Of a stretch of DNA of 64,000 nucleotides, positions 27,025 through 37,180 are shown piece by piece. The stretch is from Paraburkholderia silvatlantica (GTDB taxonomy: Bacteria > Pseudomonadota > Gammaproteobacteria > Burkholderiales > Burkholderiaceae): positions 124,001 to 188,000 of the forward strand of contig NZ_QEOL01000006.1 of the NCBI RefSeq assembly GCF_003096715.1, read 5' to 3'. Position numbers and translations under genes: made by a program. The notes below the pieces were generated by a model. It saw only the letters and a program-made list of their open reading frames with translations. It did not search any database and was not told the DNA's origin. How positions within the stretch are numbered: the first letter of the stretch is position 1; every line of letters starts with the position of its first letter.

Positions 27025-27507
27025 TCAGCGCTTTTTCGCGTGGTTGTTGGCAGCACCCGCGCGGCGGAATTCCTCGATCACGTCTTCGAATTCGGAGACG
27101 TCCTCGAAGCGTCGGTACACCGAAGCAAACCGTACGAACGCGACCTTGTCGAGTTCGCGCAACTCGCCCATGACGAGCTCGCCAAGGCGCTCGCTGCGCA
27201 CTTCGCGCTCGCCGCTGCCGAGCAATTGATACTCGATACGGGCAACCGCCGCGTCGATCGCATCGGCCGCAACCGGGCGCTTGCGCAGCGCCAGTTGCAT
27301 GCTCGCCACGATCTTGCGGCGGTCGAATTCCGTGCGGCTGCCGTCCTTCTTGACGACCGCCGGCATCGCCAGTTCGACCCGCTCATACGTCGTGAAACGC
27401 TTGTCGCAGGCCGGACAGCGGCGGCGGCGGCGGATCGCGGCTCCGTCTTCGGACACGCGCGAGTCGACGACCTGCGTGTCTTCATGCCGGCAAAAGGGGC
27501 AGCGCAT
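27025..27507 (-). CDS. nrdR: Transcriptional repressor NrdR
   Basis: A 160-residue regulator that represses ribonucleotide reductase genes when dATP/ATP is bound. Zinc ligands are Cys3, Cys6, Cys31 and Cys34 (MRCPFC, CPAC). The ATP-cone domain follows at about 49-139 ([20 protein letters not shown]). It is 15 bp after glyA on the same strand, so co-transcribed, the common arrangement in beta-proteobacteria. Confidence 0.97.
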   Translation of the reverse strand: MRCPFCRHEDTQVVDSRVSEDGAAIRRRRRCPACDKRFTTYERVELAMPAVVKKDGSRTEFDRRKIVASMQLALRKRPVAADAIDAAVARIEYQLLGSGEREVRSERLGELVMGELRELDKVAFVRFASVYRRFEDVSEFEDVIEEFRRAGAANNHAKKR

Positions 27508-27522
27508 GGGTTATCGCGTGGC

Positions 27523-28770
27523 TTAGCGGTAAACCGGGAAACGCTTCGTCAGCTCGGCGACCTGCGCCTTCACGCGCTCGATCGTCGCGGCGTCCTCCGG
27601 ATTGTCGAGCACGTCGGCGATCAGGTTGCCCACCTGCTCGGCCTCCTTCACGCCAAAGCCGCGCGTCGTCATGGCCGGCGAACCGAGACGGATGCCGCTC
27701 GTCACGAACGGCTTCTCCGGATCGTTCGGGATCGCGTTCTTGTTCACCGTGATGTGCGCGGCGCCGAGCACGGCTTCCGCTGCCTTGCCGGTGATGTGCT
27801 TGGCGCGCAAGTCCACCAGCATCACGTGGCTTTCCGTGCGGCCCGAAACGATGCGCAGACCGCGCTTGACCAGCGTTTCCGCCAGTACGCGCGCGTTCTC
27901 GACCACTTGCTGCTGGTAGGTCTTGAATTCCGGCGAGAGCGCTTCCTTGAACGCCACGGCCTTGCCGGCAATGACGTGCATGAGCGGACCGCCCTGAATG
28001 CCCGGGAAGATGGCCGAGTTGATCTGCTTCTCGAATTCCGCCTTCATCAGGATCACGCCGCCGCGCGGGCCGCGCAGGCTCTTGTGCGTGGTCGTGGTGA
28101 CGAAGTCGGCGTGCGGCACCGGGTTCGGGTAGACGCCCGCGGCGATCAGGCCGGCGTAGTGCGCCATGTCGACCATGAAGTACGCGCCTACCGCCTTGGC
28201 AACCTTGGCGATGCGCTCGAAGTCGATACGCAGCGCGAATGCCGACGCACCCGCGATGATCAGCTTCGGCTTCGTTTCGTGCGCGCGCTTTTCGAGCGCG
28301 TCGTAGTCGATGTCTTCCTTGGCGTCGAGGCCGTAGCTCACGACGTTGAACCACTTGCCGCTCATGTTCAGCGCCATGCCGTGCGTGAGGTGGCCGCCTT
28401 CGGCGAGGCTCATGCCCATGATGGTGTCGCCCGGCTTGAGCACGGCGAAGAACACGCCCTGGTTGGCCTGCGAGCCCGAGTTCGGCTGGACATTCGCGGC
28501 TTCGGCGCCGAACAGCTGCTTCACGCGGTCGATCGCGAGCTGCTCGACGATATCCACGTTTTCGCAGCCGCCGTAATAGCGCTTACCGGGGTAGCCTTCG
28601 GCGTACTTGTTGGTGAGCTGCGAACCCTGCGCGGCCATGACCGCGGGCGAAGTGTAGTTTTCCGACGCGATGAGCTCGATGTGCTCTTCCTGGCGGCGGT
28701 TCTCGAGTTCGATCGCCTTGAAGAGTTCGGGATCGACGTTGGCGATGGTGCTTTCGGCTCTGTCAAACAT
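27523..28770 (-). CDS. glyA: Serine hydroxymethyltransferase
   Basis: A 415-residue PLP enzyme that converts serine and tetrahydrofolate to glycine and 5,10-methylene-tetrahydrofolate. The PLP lysine is Lys230 in [29 protein letters not shown] and HLTHG substrate and cofactor motifs are present. ATG 28770 gives [16 protein letters not shown]; the frame is open to 28884 but that part is not conserved. It leads the glyA-nrdR operon. Confidence 0.98.
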   Translation of the reverse strand: MFDRAESTIANVDPELFKAIELENRRQEEHIELIASENYTSPAVMAAQGSQLTNKYAEGYPGKRYYGGCENVDIVEQLAIDRVKQLFGAEAANVQPNSGSQANQGVFFAVLKPGDTIMGMSLAEGGHLTHGMALNMSGKWFNVVSYGLDAKEDIDYDALEKRAHETKPKLIIAGASAFALRIDFERIAKVAKAVGAYFMVDMAHYAGLIAAGVYPNPVPHADFVTTTTHKSLRGPRGGVILMKAEFEKQINSAIFPGIQGGPLMHVIAGKAVAFKEALSPEFKTYQQQVVENARVLAETLVKRGLRIVSGRTESHVMLVDLRAKHITGKAAEAVLGAAHITVNKNAIPNDPEKPFVTSGIRLGSPAMTTRGFGVKEAEQVGNLIADVLDNPEDAATIERVKAQVAELTKRFPVYR

Positions 28771-29265
28771 ACGGATTCCGTTAAGTGTGTTCAGGTTGAC
28801 CGGGTCTCGCGCGGAACGCGTAGCGGGTACGCGGCGCTGCTGGCGAAGAGGCCAGCCTTGACGTGGCGAAAGGAGGTGCCGCACACGCGAGGCAGGACAG
28901 CCCCGGCAGCGCTAACGAAAGCGCGCGAAATCAGGCTGCCCAGGCGAACGGCAAAACGGCACCCTGCGCTTCACGGTGGGTTGTTCCACCTTGGATCCCC
29001 AATAACGAACGCATTGCTACCGCTAATGCCGCCATTCCGGGACCCTATCGCCAGTCACGCAGGGATTGAGCGCGTTAGTGTATTGGAACGGCAGGGAATA
29101 GGCAACCGCCCGCCCCCAGCGCACTCGGGCGCCCTGCGGCCTGTGGCGCGACGGGCAGTGACCCCGGTCACGCGGGCCGCGCGCGTACTGTCCCTTTCTT
29201 GCCGCAATGCGGCATTGCAAGTAGGCTCTTCCCTTTCCTCGCCTTCTACCAACCAGAGAGCCACC
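28771..29265. other. glyA-ydfG divergent intergenic region
   Basis: 495 bp. TGCCGCA-A-TGCGGCA (29200-29214) is a perfect 7-bp inverted repeat 51 bp before the ydfG start and may be an operator. No known glycine or folate riboswitch fold was recognised. Confidence 0.5.
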
Positions 29266-30012
29266 ATGATCGTTTTCGTCACCGGCGCGTCCGCGGGATT
29301 CGGCGCCGCCATCGCCCGGGCCTTCGTGAAGGGCGGACATCGCGTCGTCGCCACCGCCCGCCGCAAGGACCGCCTCGACGCCCTCGCCGCCGAACTGGGC
29401 GACGCCCTCCTGCCCGTCGAACTCGACGTGCGCGACCGCGCCGCGGTCGAAGCCGCGCCCGGCGCGCTGCCGCCCGCGTTCGCCGGCGTCGACGTGCTGG
29501 TCAACAACGCCGGCCTCGCGCTCGGCGTCGAGCCGGCACAGAAGGCCGACCTCGACGAGTGGGAAACCATGATCGACACCAACTGCACGGGCCTCGTGCA
29601 GGTAACTCACGCGTTTTTACCCGGCATGGTCGAGCGCAACCGCGGCCACATTTTCAATCTCGGCTCGGTGGCGGGCCGCTGGCCCTACGCTGGCGGCAAT
29701 GTCTACGGCGCGACCAAGGCCTTCGTGCGTCAGTTCAGCCTGAACCTGCGCGCAGACCTCGCGGGCACTGCACTGCGCGTGACCGACATCGAGCCGGGCC
29801 TGTGCGGCGGCACCGAGTTCTCGAACGTGCGCTTTCGCGGCGACGACACCAGGGCGGCCAGCGTCTACAAGGACGTGCAGCCGCTCACGGCCGAGGACAT
29901 CGCCGATTCGATCTACTGGATCGCCACGCGCCCCGCGCACGTCAACATCAACACGATCGAACTGATGCCCGTTGCCCAGACGTTTGCCGGCACCAGTATC
30001 CACCGCGGCTAA
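29266..30012 (+). CDS. ydfG: NADP-dependent 3-hydroxy acid dehydrogenase YdfG
   Basis: A 248-residue short-chain dehydrogenase. TGASAGFG at 6-13, catalytic Ser134, Tyr147 and Lys151. The stretch IEPGLCGGTEFSNVRF is almost identical to E. coli YdfG, which oxidises L-allo-threonine, serine and 3-hydroxypropionate. ATG 29266 starts MIVFVTGASAG. The frame stays open for over 2 kb upstream, but that is a GC-rich shadow opposite glyA. Confidence 0.92.
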   Translation: MIVFVTGASAGFGAAIARAFVKGGHRVVATARRKDRLDALAAELGDALLPVELDVRDRAAVEAAPGALPPAFAGVDVLVNNAGLALGVEPAQKADLDEWETMIDTNCTGLVQVTHAFLPGMVERNRGHIFNLGSVAGRWPYAGGNVYGATKAFVRQFSLNLRADLAGTALRVTDIEPGLCGGTEFSNVRFRGDDTRAASVYKDVQPLTAEDIADSIYWIATRPAHVNINTIELMPVAQTFAGTSIHRG

Positions 30013-30089
30013 AATTACCTTACAAATTTAATACTTGCGTCAGTCGTACGAAAGACGTAGGGGCCTCGCGTTCCGGTAGAATGCGCGGC

Positions 30090-30575
30090 ATGGAAAATTC
30101 CACCAGCAAGCCGGGTGCGGCGTCGTCACCGGCCGGGCGCGGCTTTACGTGGCCGGTGCGCGTCTACTACGAGGACACCGACGCCGGTGGCATCGTGTTT
30201 TACGCGAATTACCTGAAGTTCTTCGAACGCGCGCGCACCGAATGGCTGCGCGCGTGCGGCGTCGATCAGCGTCGGCTCGCCGGGGAAACGGGCGTGCTCT
30301 TCGTCGTGCGCAGCACCGCGCTCGACTACCGGGCGCCCGCGCGCCTCGACGACGTCGTCACCACCGTGAGCCGCGTCGAGAAGCTGGGCCGCGCCTCGGT
30401 CGACTTCATGCAGGAAGCGTGGCGCGAAAATACGCTGCTCGCCATGGGCACCATTCGTGTCGCCTGCGTCGACAGCACGGCCATGCGGCCCGCACCCATT
30501 CCGGCCCCCGTTCATGAAGCCTTGCAGCGTGGACCCCAGAAAGATCTGTACGCCGTGTCAACGGCAGTGCAGTAA
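30090..30575 (+). CDS. ybgC: Acyl-CoA thioester hydrolase YbgC (Tol-Pal associated)
   Basis: A 161-residue hot-dog-fold thioesterase. The active-site stretch YYEDTDAGGIVFYANY contains the catalytic Asp (Asp31). It heads the tol-pal operon as in other Gram-negatives. Two in-frame ATGs (30081 and 30090) are close together; 30090 was chosen. A 154-bp gap separates it from tolQ. Confidence 0.93.
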   Translation: MENSTSKPGAASSPAGRGFTWPVRVYYEDTDAGGIVFYANYLKFFERARTEWLRACGVDQRRLAGETGVLFVVRSTALDYRAPARLDDVVTTVSRVEKLGRASVDFMQEAWRENTLLAMGTIRVACVDSTAMRPAPIPAPVHEALQRGPQKDLYAVSTAVQ

Positions 30576-30729
30576 TTACCGTTGATACGACGCCAGTGAA
30601 CTCGCGCCGGTCAATGCAGGACCAAGCAGGGTTCGGCCGCGACGGCGCGGGAGCTTCCCAACCGCCTACGGGAAGCTTTGCGTTGTCTTGCAGCCGCTCG
30701 CCCCTTTCGGGACGTCACAACGAACCTAT

Positions 30730-31407
30730 ATGAACACTACACAAGATCTGTCGATCATTTCTCTCGTTCTTAATGCGAGCATACTGGCACAGGCGGTGAT
30801 GGGGCTTCTTCTGCTCATGTCGCTGATTTCCTGGACTTTCATCTTCCGCAAGTGGTTTGCGATCCGCCGGGCGCGGTCCCAGACAGAGCGCTTCGAGCGC
30901 GACTTCTGGTCAGGCGGCGACCTGCAGGCGCTCTACCAGAGCGCAGCCAACAACCGTCACACGATCGGCGCGCTCGAGCGTATCTTTGAGTCGGGCATGC
31001 GCGAATTCCTGAAGGCGAAAGAGAAGCGCCTGAACGATCCGAGCCTCGTGCTCGACGGCGCCCGCCGCGCGATGCGCGCCGCCTTCCAGCGCGAAATGGA
31101 CGCGCTCGAGGCAAACCTCTCGTTCCTCGCTTCGGTCGGCTCGGTGAGCCCGTACATTGGTCTTTTCGGCACGGTCTGGGGGATCATGAACGCGTTCCGC
31201 GGTCTCGCGAACGTACAACAGGCCACGCTCGCGAACGTCGCGCCCGGCATCGCCGAAGCGCTGACGGCGACCGCTATCGGTCTGTTCGCCGCCATTCCGG
31301 CGGTCGTCGCGTACAACAGCTACGCGCACGACATCGACCGTCTGGCGATCCGCTTCGAAACCTTCATCGAAGAGTTTTCGAATATCCTGCAGCGTCAGGC
31401 CCACTAA
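30730..31407 (+). CDS. tolQ: Tol-Pal system protein TolQ
   Basis: A 225-residue inner-membrane protein with three helices (about 13-35, 130-155, 165-190). With TolR it forms the proton channel that energises TolA for outer-membrane constriction at division. SVSPYIGLFGTVWGIMNAF and ALTATAIGLFAAIPAV are the conserved channel helices. ATG 30730 gives MNTTQDLSIISLVL. Confidence 0.97.
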   Translation: MNTTQDLSIISLVLNASILAQAVMGLLLLMSLISWTFIFRKWFAIRRARSQTERFERDFWSGGDLQALYQSAANNRHTIGALERIFESGMREFLKAKEKRLNDPSLVLDGARRAMRAAFQREMDALEANLSFLASVGSVSPYIGLFGTVWGIMNAFRGLANVQQATLANVAPGIAEALTATAIGLFAAIPAVVAYNSYAHDIDRLAIRFETFIEEFSNILQRQAH

Positions 31408-31431
31408 TCTTCAGGAAGCCAGGAGTCGAAG

Positions 31432-31878
31432 ATGGGAGGCTCAGTCCGTTCGAGCATGCGAGGCAGCCGCTCGCGCCGTGCGATGGCCGACATCAACGTC
31501 GTGCCGTACATCGACGTGATGCTGGTGCTGCTCGTGATCTTCATGGTGACCGCGCCGCTCGTGGCGCCGTCCATCGTCAATCTGCCGACCGTCGGCGGCG
31601 CGTCGCAGCAGCAGCAGGTTCCGCCCGTCGTCGTCAATATTCGCCCCGACGGCAATCTGAGCGTACGCTATAAGGATGACTCCGGCGCCACGCAGCAGCA
31701 AACCATGACGCGCGCCGATCTCAACGGCTTCGTCGCCGATCGCGAGCAAAGCCATCCCGACCAGCCCGTCGTGATCGCCGCCGACAAGTCCGTCAAATAC
31801 GAGACGGTGATGAACGTGATGTCCGACCTGAAGTCGCATGGCGTCAAGCGTGTCGGACTGCTCGTCAAATCGCAATGA
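31432..31878 (+). CDS. tolR: Tol-Pal system protein TolR
   Basis: A 148-residue protein with one N-terminal membrane helix. The proton-channel Asp lies in INVVPYIDVMLVLLVIFMV. The rest is the periplasmic dimerisation domain. It starts 24 bp after tolQ and overlaps tolA by 4 bp (ATGA). Confidence 0.97.
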   Translation: MGGSVRSSMRGSRSRRAMADINVVPYIDVMLVLLVIFMVTAPLVAPSIVNLPTVGGASQQQQVPPVVVNIRPDGNLSVRYKDDSGATQQQTMTRADLNGFVADREQSHPDQPVVIAADKSVKYETVMNVMSDLKSHGVKRVGLLVKSQ

Positions 31879-32873
31879 TCCGCAAGAACGATTCGTATCC
31901 GCTGCAGCCTCCGCGAGAGCGTGGCACGGGACGTGCTATCGCCCTCGCGGTGCTCATGCACGTGCTGCTCGGCCTGTTCCTCTATCACGGCATCCACTGG
32001 CAGAACAGCACGCCGGCGGGCGAAGAGGCGGAACTGTGGACCGAGGTGCCGGACCTGTCGACACCCAAGCCGCTGCCGCCGCCCGCGCCGGTCGCCCCTG
32101 CCCCGCCGCCGCCGCAAACCGAGGAAGCCGACATCGCGCTGCAACAGCAAAAGCGTAAGCAGCAGGAAGCGCAGCGCGAGGCGCAACTGGCCGAGCAGCA
32201 GCGTCTGAAAGCCCAGCAGGAAGCCGAAACGAAGCGTCAGCAGCAGCTCGCGGCCCAGCAGGCTGCGCAGCTCGCGGCTCAGCAGAAGGCGGAAAAGCTC
32301 AAGCAGCAGCAGGAACAGCAGCAAGCCGCGGCAGAGAAGCAAAAGCAGCAACAGCAGCAAGACGCGCTCAGGAAGCAGCAGCAGGAAGAAGAGCAGCAGA
32401 AACAGGCGAAGCTCGACGCGCAGAAGAAAGCCGACGCCGAGAAGGCCGCCAAGGCGAAGGCCCAGGCTGAGGCCCAGGCGAAGAAGCTCGACGCGGAACG
32501 CCGCGCCCGCATTGCGCAGATGCAAGGCGCGATGGGCGGCGGCGAAGGCACGAGCGGCAACGGTCTTGCGAAGAGCGGCACGGGCAGCGGCTCGGGCGGC
32601 AACGCAACGTCGCCGGGATATGCGGACAAGGTGCGCCGCCGCGTGCGCCCGAACATCGTGTGGTCGGGCGAAACGTCGGGGCTCGAGACGGAGATCGCGG
32701 TGCGTTGCTCGCCGACCGGCACACTGCTTTCGGCGACGATTACGCGCAGCAGCGGCAACTCGTCGTGGGACGACGCCGCGTTGCGGGCGGTCCAGCGCTC
32801 GGATCCGATGCCGGTCGATACCGATGGCAAAACGCCTTCGAGCTTCAAGATCACCTTGCGCCCGGCAGGCTAA
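31875..32873 (+). CDS. tolA: Tol-Pal system protein TolA
   Basis: A 332-residue protein with an N-terminal membrane helix (about 21-40), a proline-rich stretch (about 62-82), a long Gln/Lys/Ala-rich helical domain (about 85-215) that spans the periplasm, and a C-terminal globular domain (about 245-332) that contacts TolB and Pal. The helical part is dominated by glutamine repeats, so its length may vary between strains. Confidence 0.95.
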   Translation: MIRKNDSYPLQPPRERGTGRAIALAVLMHVLLGLFLYHGIHWQNSTPAGEEAELWTEVPDLSTPKPLPPPAPVAPAPPPPQTEEADIALQQQKRKQQEAQREAQLAEQQRLKAQQEAETKRQQQLAAQQAAQLAAQQKAEKLKQQQEQQQAAAEKQKQQQQQDALRKQQQEEEQQKQAKLDAQKKADAEKAAKAKAQAEAQAKKLDAERRARIAQMQGAMGGGEGTSGNGLAKSGTGSGSGGNATSPGYADKVRRRVRPNIVWSGETSGLETEIAVRCSPTGTLLSATITRSSGNSSWDDAALRAVQRSDPMPVDTDGKTPSSFKITLRPAG

Positions 32874-33011
32874 TGGAGAGCGCAAGGCGCGGAAAGGTTG
32901 AGGAAAGCCGGCGCGCAACAGTGGCTAAAAAAAGGAACGATTCGAACGTTTTCGGGTCAGTCTGCTGTTGCGCGTTATGACAAAATTGCTTTTTTCAGGA
33001 AATATCACAGC

Positions 33012-34304
33012 ATGACATTGATGACGAAGCTTGGCCTGCGAACCCTCGTCGCGTCCTGCCTGATCACGGCGGGCGGCGCGGCGAACGCACAACTCAACGT
33101 CCTCGTCACCGGCGTGGGCTCCACCCAGTTCCCCATCGCCACGGCTAACTTTGCCGGTGAAGCGAATTCGCCCGAGCAGGTCGCGGCTATCGTGCGCGCT
33201 GACCTGCAACGCAGCGGAAAATTCACCAATATCGACGCCGGCAGCGCACCGATCTCGGAGAACGACTCCGTCGACCTCGGCAGCTGGAAAGCCAAGGGCG
33301 CCAATGCGTTCGTTGCGGGCAGCGTGAACAAGCTCGCCAACGGCCAGTACGAAGTGCGCTTCAAGCTCTACGACACCGTGAAGGGCGAAAGCCTCGGCGG
33401 GCTCGTGCTCACGAGCCCGGCAAGCGGTCTGCGCATGAGCGCGCACAAGGTTGCGGACTACATCTATCAGAAGCTGCTCGGCGATCGCGGCGTGTTCGCC
33501 ACCCGTCTTTCGTACGTGATCAAGACGGGCGGCCGCTTCCAGTTGCAGGTTTCGGACTCCGATGGACAAGACGCGCACATCGCGCTGTCAAGTCCCGAGC
33601 CGATCATCTCGCCGGCCTGGTCGCCGGACGGCACCAAGGTCGCTTACGTATCTTTCGAAAAGAAGAAGCCGATCGTCTACGTGCATGACCTGCCGACGGG
33701 TCGCCGCGTGATCATTTCGGACCAGAAGGGCAACAATTCGGCGCCGGCCTGGTCTCCCGACGGCCGCACGCTCGCGGTGGCACTGTCGCGCACGGGCAAC
33801 ACGCAGATCTTCGCCGTCAATGCCGACGGCTCCGGCCTGCACCGCCTCACGCAAGGCACGACGATCGACACCGAACCCAACTACTCTCCTGACGGACGCT
33901 GGATTTATTTCACGAGCGATCGCGGCGGCCAGCCGCAGATCTACAAGATGCCGGCCCAGGGCGAAAGCGCCGGCGCGGCACAGCGTGTGACGTTCACCGG
34001 CAACTACAATACGAGCCCGAAGGTCAGCCCGGACGGCAAGCAACTGGCGTACATCTCACGCACGGGCGGCGGATTTAAGCTGTACATTCAGGATCTGCAG
34101 TCCGGTGTCGCCACGGCGCTCACTGACACGACACATGACGAATCGCCCAGCTTCGCGGCGAACGGTCAGTACATTCTTTACGCCACACAGGTGAACGGCC
34201 GTGGCGTGCTGGCCGCTGTATCGACCGACGGTCGTACGCGGCAAATCCTGTCCGTTCAGGGCGGCAGCGTACGCGAGCCGTCCTGGGGTCCTTTCATGCA
34301 ATAA
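33012..34304 (+). CDS. tolB: Tol-Pal system beta-propeller protein TolB
   Basis: A 430-residue periplasmic protein. The signal peptide ends ANA^QLNV (about residue 26). An N-terminal domain (27-165) is followed by a six-bladed propeller with repeated SPDG motifs ([56 protein letters not shown]). It links Pal to TolA. Two close Met codons exist (33012, 33021). Confidence 0.97.
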   Translation: MTLMTKLGLRTLVASCLITAGGAANAQLNVLVTGVGSTQFPIATANFAGEANSPEQVAAIVRADLQRSGKFTNIDAGSAPISENDSVDLGSWKAKGANAFVAGSVNKLANGQYEVRFKLYDTVKGESLGGLVLTSPASGLRMSAHKVADYIYQKLLGDRGVFATRLSYVIKTGGRFQLQVSDSDGQDAHIALSSPEPIISPAWSPDGTKVAYVSFEKKKPIVYVHDLPTGRRVIISDQKGNNSAPAWSPDGRTLAVALSRTGNTQIFAVNADGSGLHRLTQGTTIDTEPNYSPDGRWIYFTSDRGGQPQIYKMPAQGESAGAAQRVTFTGNYNTSPKVSPDGKQLAYISRTGGGFKLYIQDLQSGVATALTDTTHDESPSFAANGQYILYATQVNGRGVLAAVSTDGRTRQILSVQGGSVREPSWGPFMQ

Positions 34305-34322
34305 CACTTCAGGAGAGCAAAA

Positions 34323-34829
34323 ATGATGTCGAAGAAAGTACGCCTGGCCTTGGCCGTTTTGATGATCGGTGCACTGGCAGCGTGCAAGTCGGGGGTCAAG
34401 GAAACGAACCCGAACGCCGGTGCGATGAACACCCAGCCGAACCCGAACGCGGTCGCCCAGGTGAACGTCGATGAGCTGAACAACCCGAACAGCCCGCTCG
34501 CCAAGCGCAGCGTGTACTTCGATTTCGACAGCTACGCCGTCAAGGACGACTACCAGTCGCTGCTGCAAGCTCACGCACAGTACCTCAAGACGCACCCGGA
34601 ACGTCACGTCCTGATCCAGGGCAACACCGACGAGCGCGGCACGAGCGAATACAACCTGGCGCTGGGTCAAAAGCGTGCTGAAGCGGTCCGTCGCGCCCTC
34701 TCGCTGATGGGTGTGCCCGATTCGCAAATGGAAGCTGTGAGCCTCGGTAAGGAAAAGCCGGTCGCAACGGGCCACGACGAAGCATCGTGGGCACAGAACC
34801 GCCGTGCTGACCTCGTGTATCAACAGTAA
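34323..34829 (+). CDS. pal: Peptidoglycan-associated lipoprotein Pal
   Basis: A 168-residue outer-membrane lipoprotein. The lipobox is LAAC with Cys21 as the lipidated residue. The OmpA-like domain (about 60-165) carries the peptidoglycan-binding pattern GNTDERGTSEYNLALGQKRA. It follows tolB by 18 bp. Confidence 0.97.
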   Translation: MMSKKVRLALAVLMIGALAACKSGVKETNPNAGAMNTQPNPNAVAQVNVDELNNPNSPLAKRSVYFDFDSYAVKDDYQSLLQAHAQYLKTHPERHVLIQGNTDERGTSEYNLALGQKRAEAVRRALSLMGVPDSQMEAVSLGKEKPVATGHDEASWAQNRRADLVYQQ

Positions 34830-34852
34830 TTGAGCATTGGATGAAGGGGCGT

Positions 34853-35602
34853 ATGTCGCACCGTTTCTCCCCGCTGCGCGCAGCCGCAGCCGCCTGCGTG
34901 GCTGGCGTCGCCTTCGCGGCGCTGCCGGCCCACGCCGGTATCTTCGATGACGATCAGGCGCGCCAGGCGATTCTCGACCTGCGCGCGAAAACGGACAGCC
35001 TGTCCAGCCAGCTGTCCGCCGCTCAACGCACGATCCTCGATCAGTCCAACCATCTCGACCAGCTCAACCAGCAGGTCGCGACGCTGCGCGGACAGAACGA
35101 GGACATGGCAAACCAGTTGGCGACCCTGCAGAAGCAACAGAAGGACTACTACACGGATCTCGACACGCGACTCAAGAAGTTCGAGCCGCAGCAGGAGACC
35201 GTAGACGGCGTGCAAGGCACGGTTCAGCCGGGTGAGATGGACGCGTTCAACGCCGCTTCGCAGCAGTTCCGCAACGGCGACTTCAAGAACGCGGCTGCAT
35301 CGTTCCGCAGCTTCATCGCGAAGTTCCCGCAGAGTCCTTACCAGCCGACCGCGCAGTACTGGCTCGGCAACGCGCTCTATGCGCTTAAGGACTACAAGGG
35401 GTCGACCGCGACGTGGCAGAACGTCGTCAACAAATATCCGCAGCATCCGCGCGCCCCCGAGGCGCTGCTGGCCATTGCGAACAATCAGATCGAGCAGGGG
35501 CAAAAGGCTGCGGCCAAACGCACGCTCGAGCAGGTCGTTTCGCAGTACGGCAACTCGGATGTTGCCCAGACGGCGCAGAGCAAGCTTTCACAGCTCAAAT
35601 AA
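34853..35602 (+). CDS. cpoB: Cell division coordinator CpoB (YbgF)
   Basis: A 249-residue periplasmic protein that links Tol energisation to peptidoglycan synthesis. The signal peptide ends AHA^GIF (about residue 28). An N-terminal coiled coil (about 40-100) trimerises, and C-terminal TPR repeats follow (FNAASQQFRNGDFKNAAASF; AQYWLGNALYALKDY). ATG 34853 (MSHRFSPL) follows AAGGGG; ATG 34841 would add four residues. Confidence 0.93.
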   Translation: MSHRFSPLRAAAAACVAGVAFAALPAHAGIFDDDQARQAILDLRAKTDSLSSQLSAAQRTILDQSNHLDQLNQQVATLRGQNEDMANQLATLQKQQKDYYTDLDTRLKKFEPQQETVDGVQGTVQPGEMDAFNAASQQFRNGDFKNAAASFRSFIAKFPQSPYQPTAQYWLGNALYALKDYKGSTATWQNVVNKYPQHPRAPEALLAIANNQIEQGQKAAAKRTLEQVVSQYGNSDVAQTAQSKLSQLK

Positions 35603-35734
35603 GCGCTGCTGGCTGGTTTTGGCGTGACGGGCGCCGGCGTGTCGCCAGCGCCGCAAAATGCGCCTCTCGCGTACAGGGAAGGCCCGGGGCACGGCGTGCT
35701 CCGGGCGCTTCCATCGGTTTTATGACGGCAAAGG

Positions 35735-35763
35735 TTGACGTATTGACCGCTCGCCGCTATAAT
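35735..35763 (+). promoter_or_regulatory. tRNA-Lys promoter
   Basis: -35 TTGACG (35735-35740), 17-bp spacer, -10 TATAAT (35758-35763), 14 bp before the tRNA. It is the best sigma-70 match in the window. Confidence 0.85.
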
Positions 35764-35777
35764 CCCGCTTCTCTTTT

Positions 35778-35853
35778 GGGTCGTTAGCTCAGCTGGTAGA
35801 GCAGCGGACTTTTAATCCGTTGGTCACAGGTTCGAATCCCGTACGGCCTACCA
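35778..35853 (+). tRNA. tRNA-Lys (anticodon TTT)
   Basis: A 76-nt cloverleaf with encoded CCA. The acceptor stem is GGGTCGT / ACGGCCT (with a G-T first pair), the D arm GCTCAGCTGGTAGAGC, the anticodon loop CTTTTAA with TTT, and the T arm CAGGTTCGAATCCCG. It stands alone after the tol-pal operon with its own promoter and terminator. Confidence 0.97.
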
Positions 35854-35862
35854 AAGAATCAG

Positions 35863-35892
35863 AAAAGCCCAGTCTTCGGACTGGGCTTTTTG
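35863..35892 (+). terminator. tRNA-Lys terminator
   Basis: AAAAGCCCAGTC, loop TTCG, GACTGGGCTTTT plus T: a perfect 12-bp stem with a tetraloop. Confidence 0.93.
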
Positions 35893-35983
35893 CTTTGCAG
35901 CGTACGACACGCGAGCCTGCGCCCAGCATGTATACTGCGTCCTCCCCCGCCGTCCTATCCCCCGCTGCACAGGCCACGTCATC

Positions 35984-36430
35984 ATGAAGTTCACGACCCT
36001 TGCCTGCGCCCTGCTCGCGCTTTTCTGGCTCAGTCTGCGCGTTCAGGCGCAAATCCAGCCGCCACCCGAGGACTACGCATACCTGCGCCGCATTCGCGTG
36101 CCGGACGCCGTCGTCAATTGCGTTGCCGCGCTCGACCAGTGGGTGCACAAGGCGCAGCGCTACGACTCGCTGCTCGTGCCCGACCGGCGCGCGCTCTCGG
36201 CGAAGATCGAGCAGCCCGCGCCCGTCGATGCCACGCCCGCACCCGCCGCAAGCGACTCGCTCACACCGGTCCCGTCCATCGACACGCTAATCCACCTGCG
36301 CGCCTTCGCCAAAGTCCGCGGCAAGTACGCCTGGGTTCCCGTGAAGGCCACCTGCGGCATCTGGCATTCGCATGTCGTCGATGTCGCGCTGTCGCCGCGC
36401 GGCACGCACGCAACGTCGCCGATTCACTGA
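35984..36430 (+). CDS. Small exported protein of unknown function (possibly BspC-domain)
   Basis: A 148-residue protein with a clear signal peptide (about residues 1-22, ending VQA^Q). The mature part has two cysteines (VVNCVAAL and KATCGIW), which could form a disulfide in the periplasm, and a Pro/Ala-rich linker at about 75-93. I have a weak memory that related Burkholderia proteins are called BspC-domain proteins, but cannot confirm it. ATG 35984 (MKFTTLACALLAL) fits. It lies between the tRNA-Lys terminator and the convergent yceI gene. Confidence 0.75.
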   Translation: MKFTTLACALLALFWLSLRVQAQIQPPPEDYAYLRRIRVPDAVVNCVAALDQWVHKAQRYDSLLVPDRRALSAKIEQPAPVDATPAPAASDSLTPVPSIDTLIHLRAFAKVRGKYAWVPVKATCGIWHSHVVDVALSPRGTHATSPIH

Positions 36431-36463
36431 CGACACTTCGTCATCCTTATCGCTGCCAGAAGC

Positions 36464-36498
36464 AAAAAAAGCCCGTGTGCCTGACAGCGCACGGGCTT
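36464..36498 (-). terminator. Terminator of the cybB-yceI operon (minus strand)
   Basis: AAGCCCGTGTGC (36469-36480) pairs with GCGCACGGGCTT (36487-36498) around a 6-nt loop. The A-run at 36464-36470 is the T-run on the minus strand. Confidence 0.85.
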
Positions 36499-36535
36499 CG
36501 CATCGAGCGACGCGCGGCCCATGCCGCGCGCAAAC

Positions 36536-37126
36536 TCAGTCCGCCTTGATGCCTTCCACCTGGATCTGCAGCGTCGTAGCCGTCTTGAAGCCATACGACT
36601 GGCCCCAGTTCACGCCGTAGTCCGCGCGGTCGAATTGCGCCGATGCGTCCGCGCCGCACACTTCACGCTTGAGCATCGGGTTCTGGAAGCACTTGAACGA
36701 GTCGATCTTCAGGTTCAGCGGCTTCGTCACGCCATGCAGCGTGAACGTGCCGATCACTTCCACGGGCTTGTCGCCGTCGAAGCGGATCGACGTGCCCTTG
36801 TAGGTGGCCGTCGGGTACTTTGCGGTGTCGAGGAACTCAGCCGAGCTCACGTGCTTGTCGAGCTTCGCATTGCCGGTATCGATCGACGATGCGTCGATCG
36901 TCACGTCCACCGTGCCCGTCTTCGCCGCGCGATCGAGCGTGACCGTGCCCGAGCTCTTCGTGAACTTGCCGCGCCACACCGATACGCCGCCGAAGTGATC
37001 GGCTTCGAAGCTCGGATACGTGTGCATCGGGTCGAGGTTATAGGTCGTGGCGGCTGCGAGCGCGGGCGTAGCGACGAAAGCGGCGAGCGAGGCGGCAACG
37101 GCCGCGGCGAAAATCGTGGTCTTCAT
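36536..37126 (-). CDS. YceI family periplasmic lipid-binding protein
   Basis: A 196-residue exported protein with signal peptide ending ALA (about residue 24) and a lipocalin-like YceI domain ([42 protein letters not shown]). E. coli YceI binds isoprenoid-type lipids and is induced by base. It is the third gene of a cybB-yceI-yceI group, 54 bp after the second. Confidence 0.92.
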   Translation of the reverse strand: MKTTIFAAAVAASLAAFVATPALAAATTYNLDPMHTYPSFEADHFGGVSVWRGKFTKSSGTVTLDRAAKTGTVDVTIDASSIDTGNAKLDKHVSSAEFLDTAKYPTATYKGTSIRFDGDKPVEVIGTFTLHGVTKPLNLKIDSFKCFQNPMLKREVCGADASAQFDRADYGVNWGQSYGFKTATTLQIQVEGIKAD

Positions 37127-37180
37127 GAATCGATTCCTGGTGCGAAAGAAACGGGGTGAAAAAGCGATGCCGTTCGCGCG

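Noticed and set aside
26947..30012. A 1021-codon open frame on the + strand
   Set aside because: Only its last 248 codons are a recognisable gene (ydfG). The rest lies opposite glyA and nrdR and is the Arg/His-rich shadow expected in GC-rich DNA.
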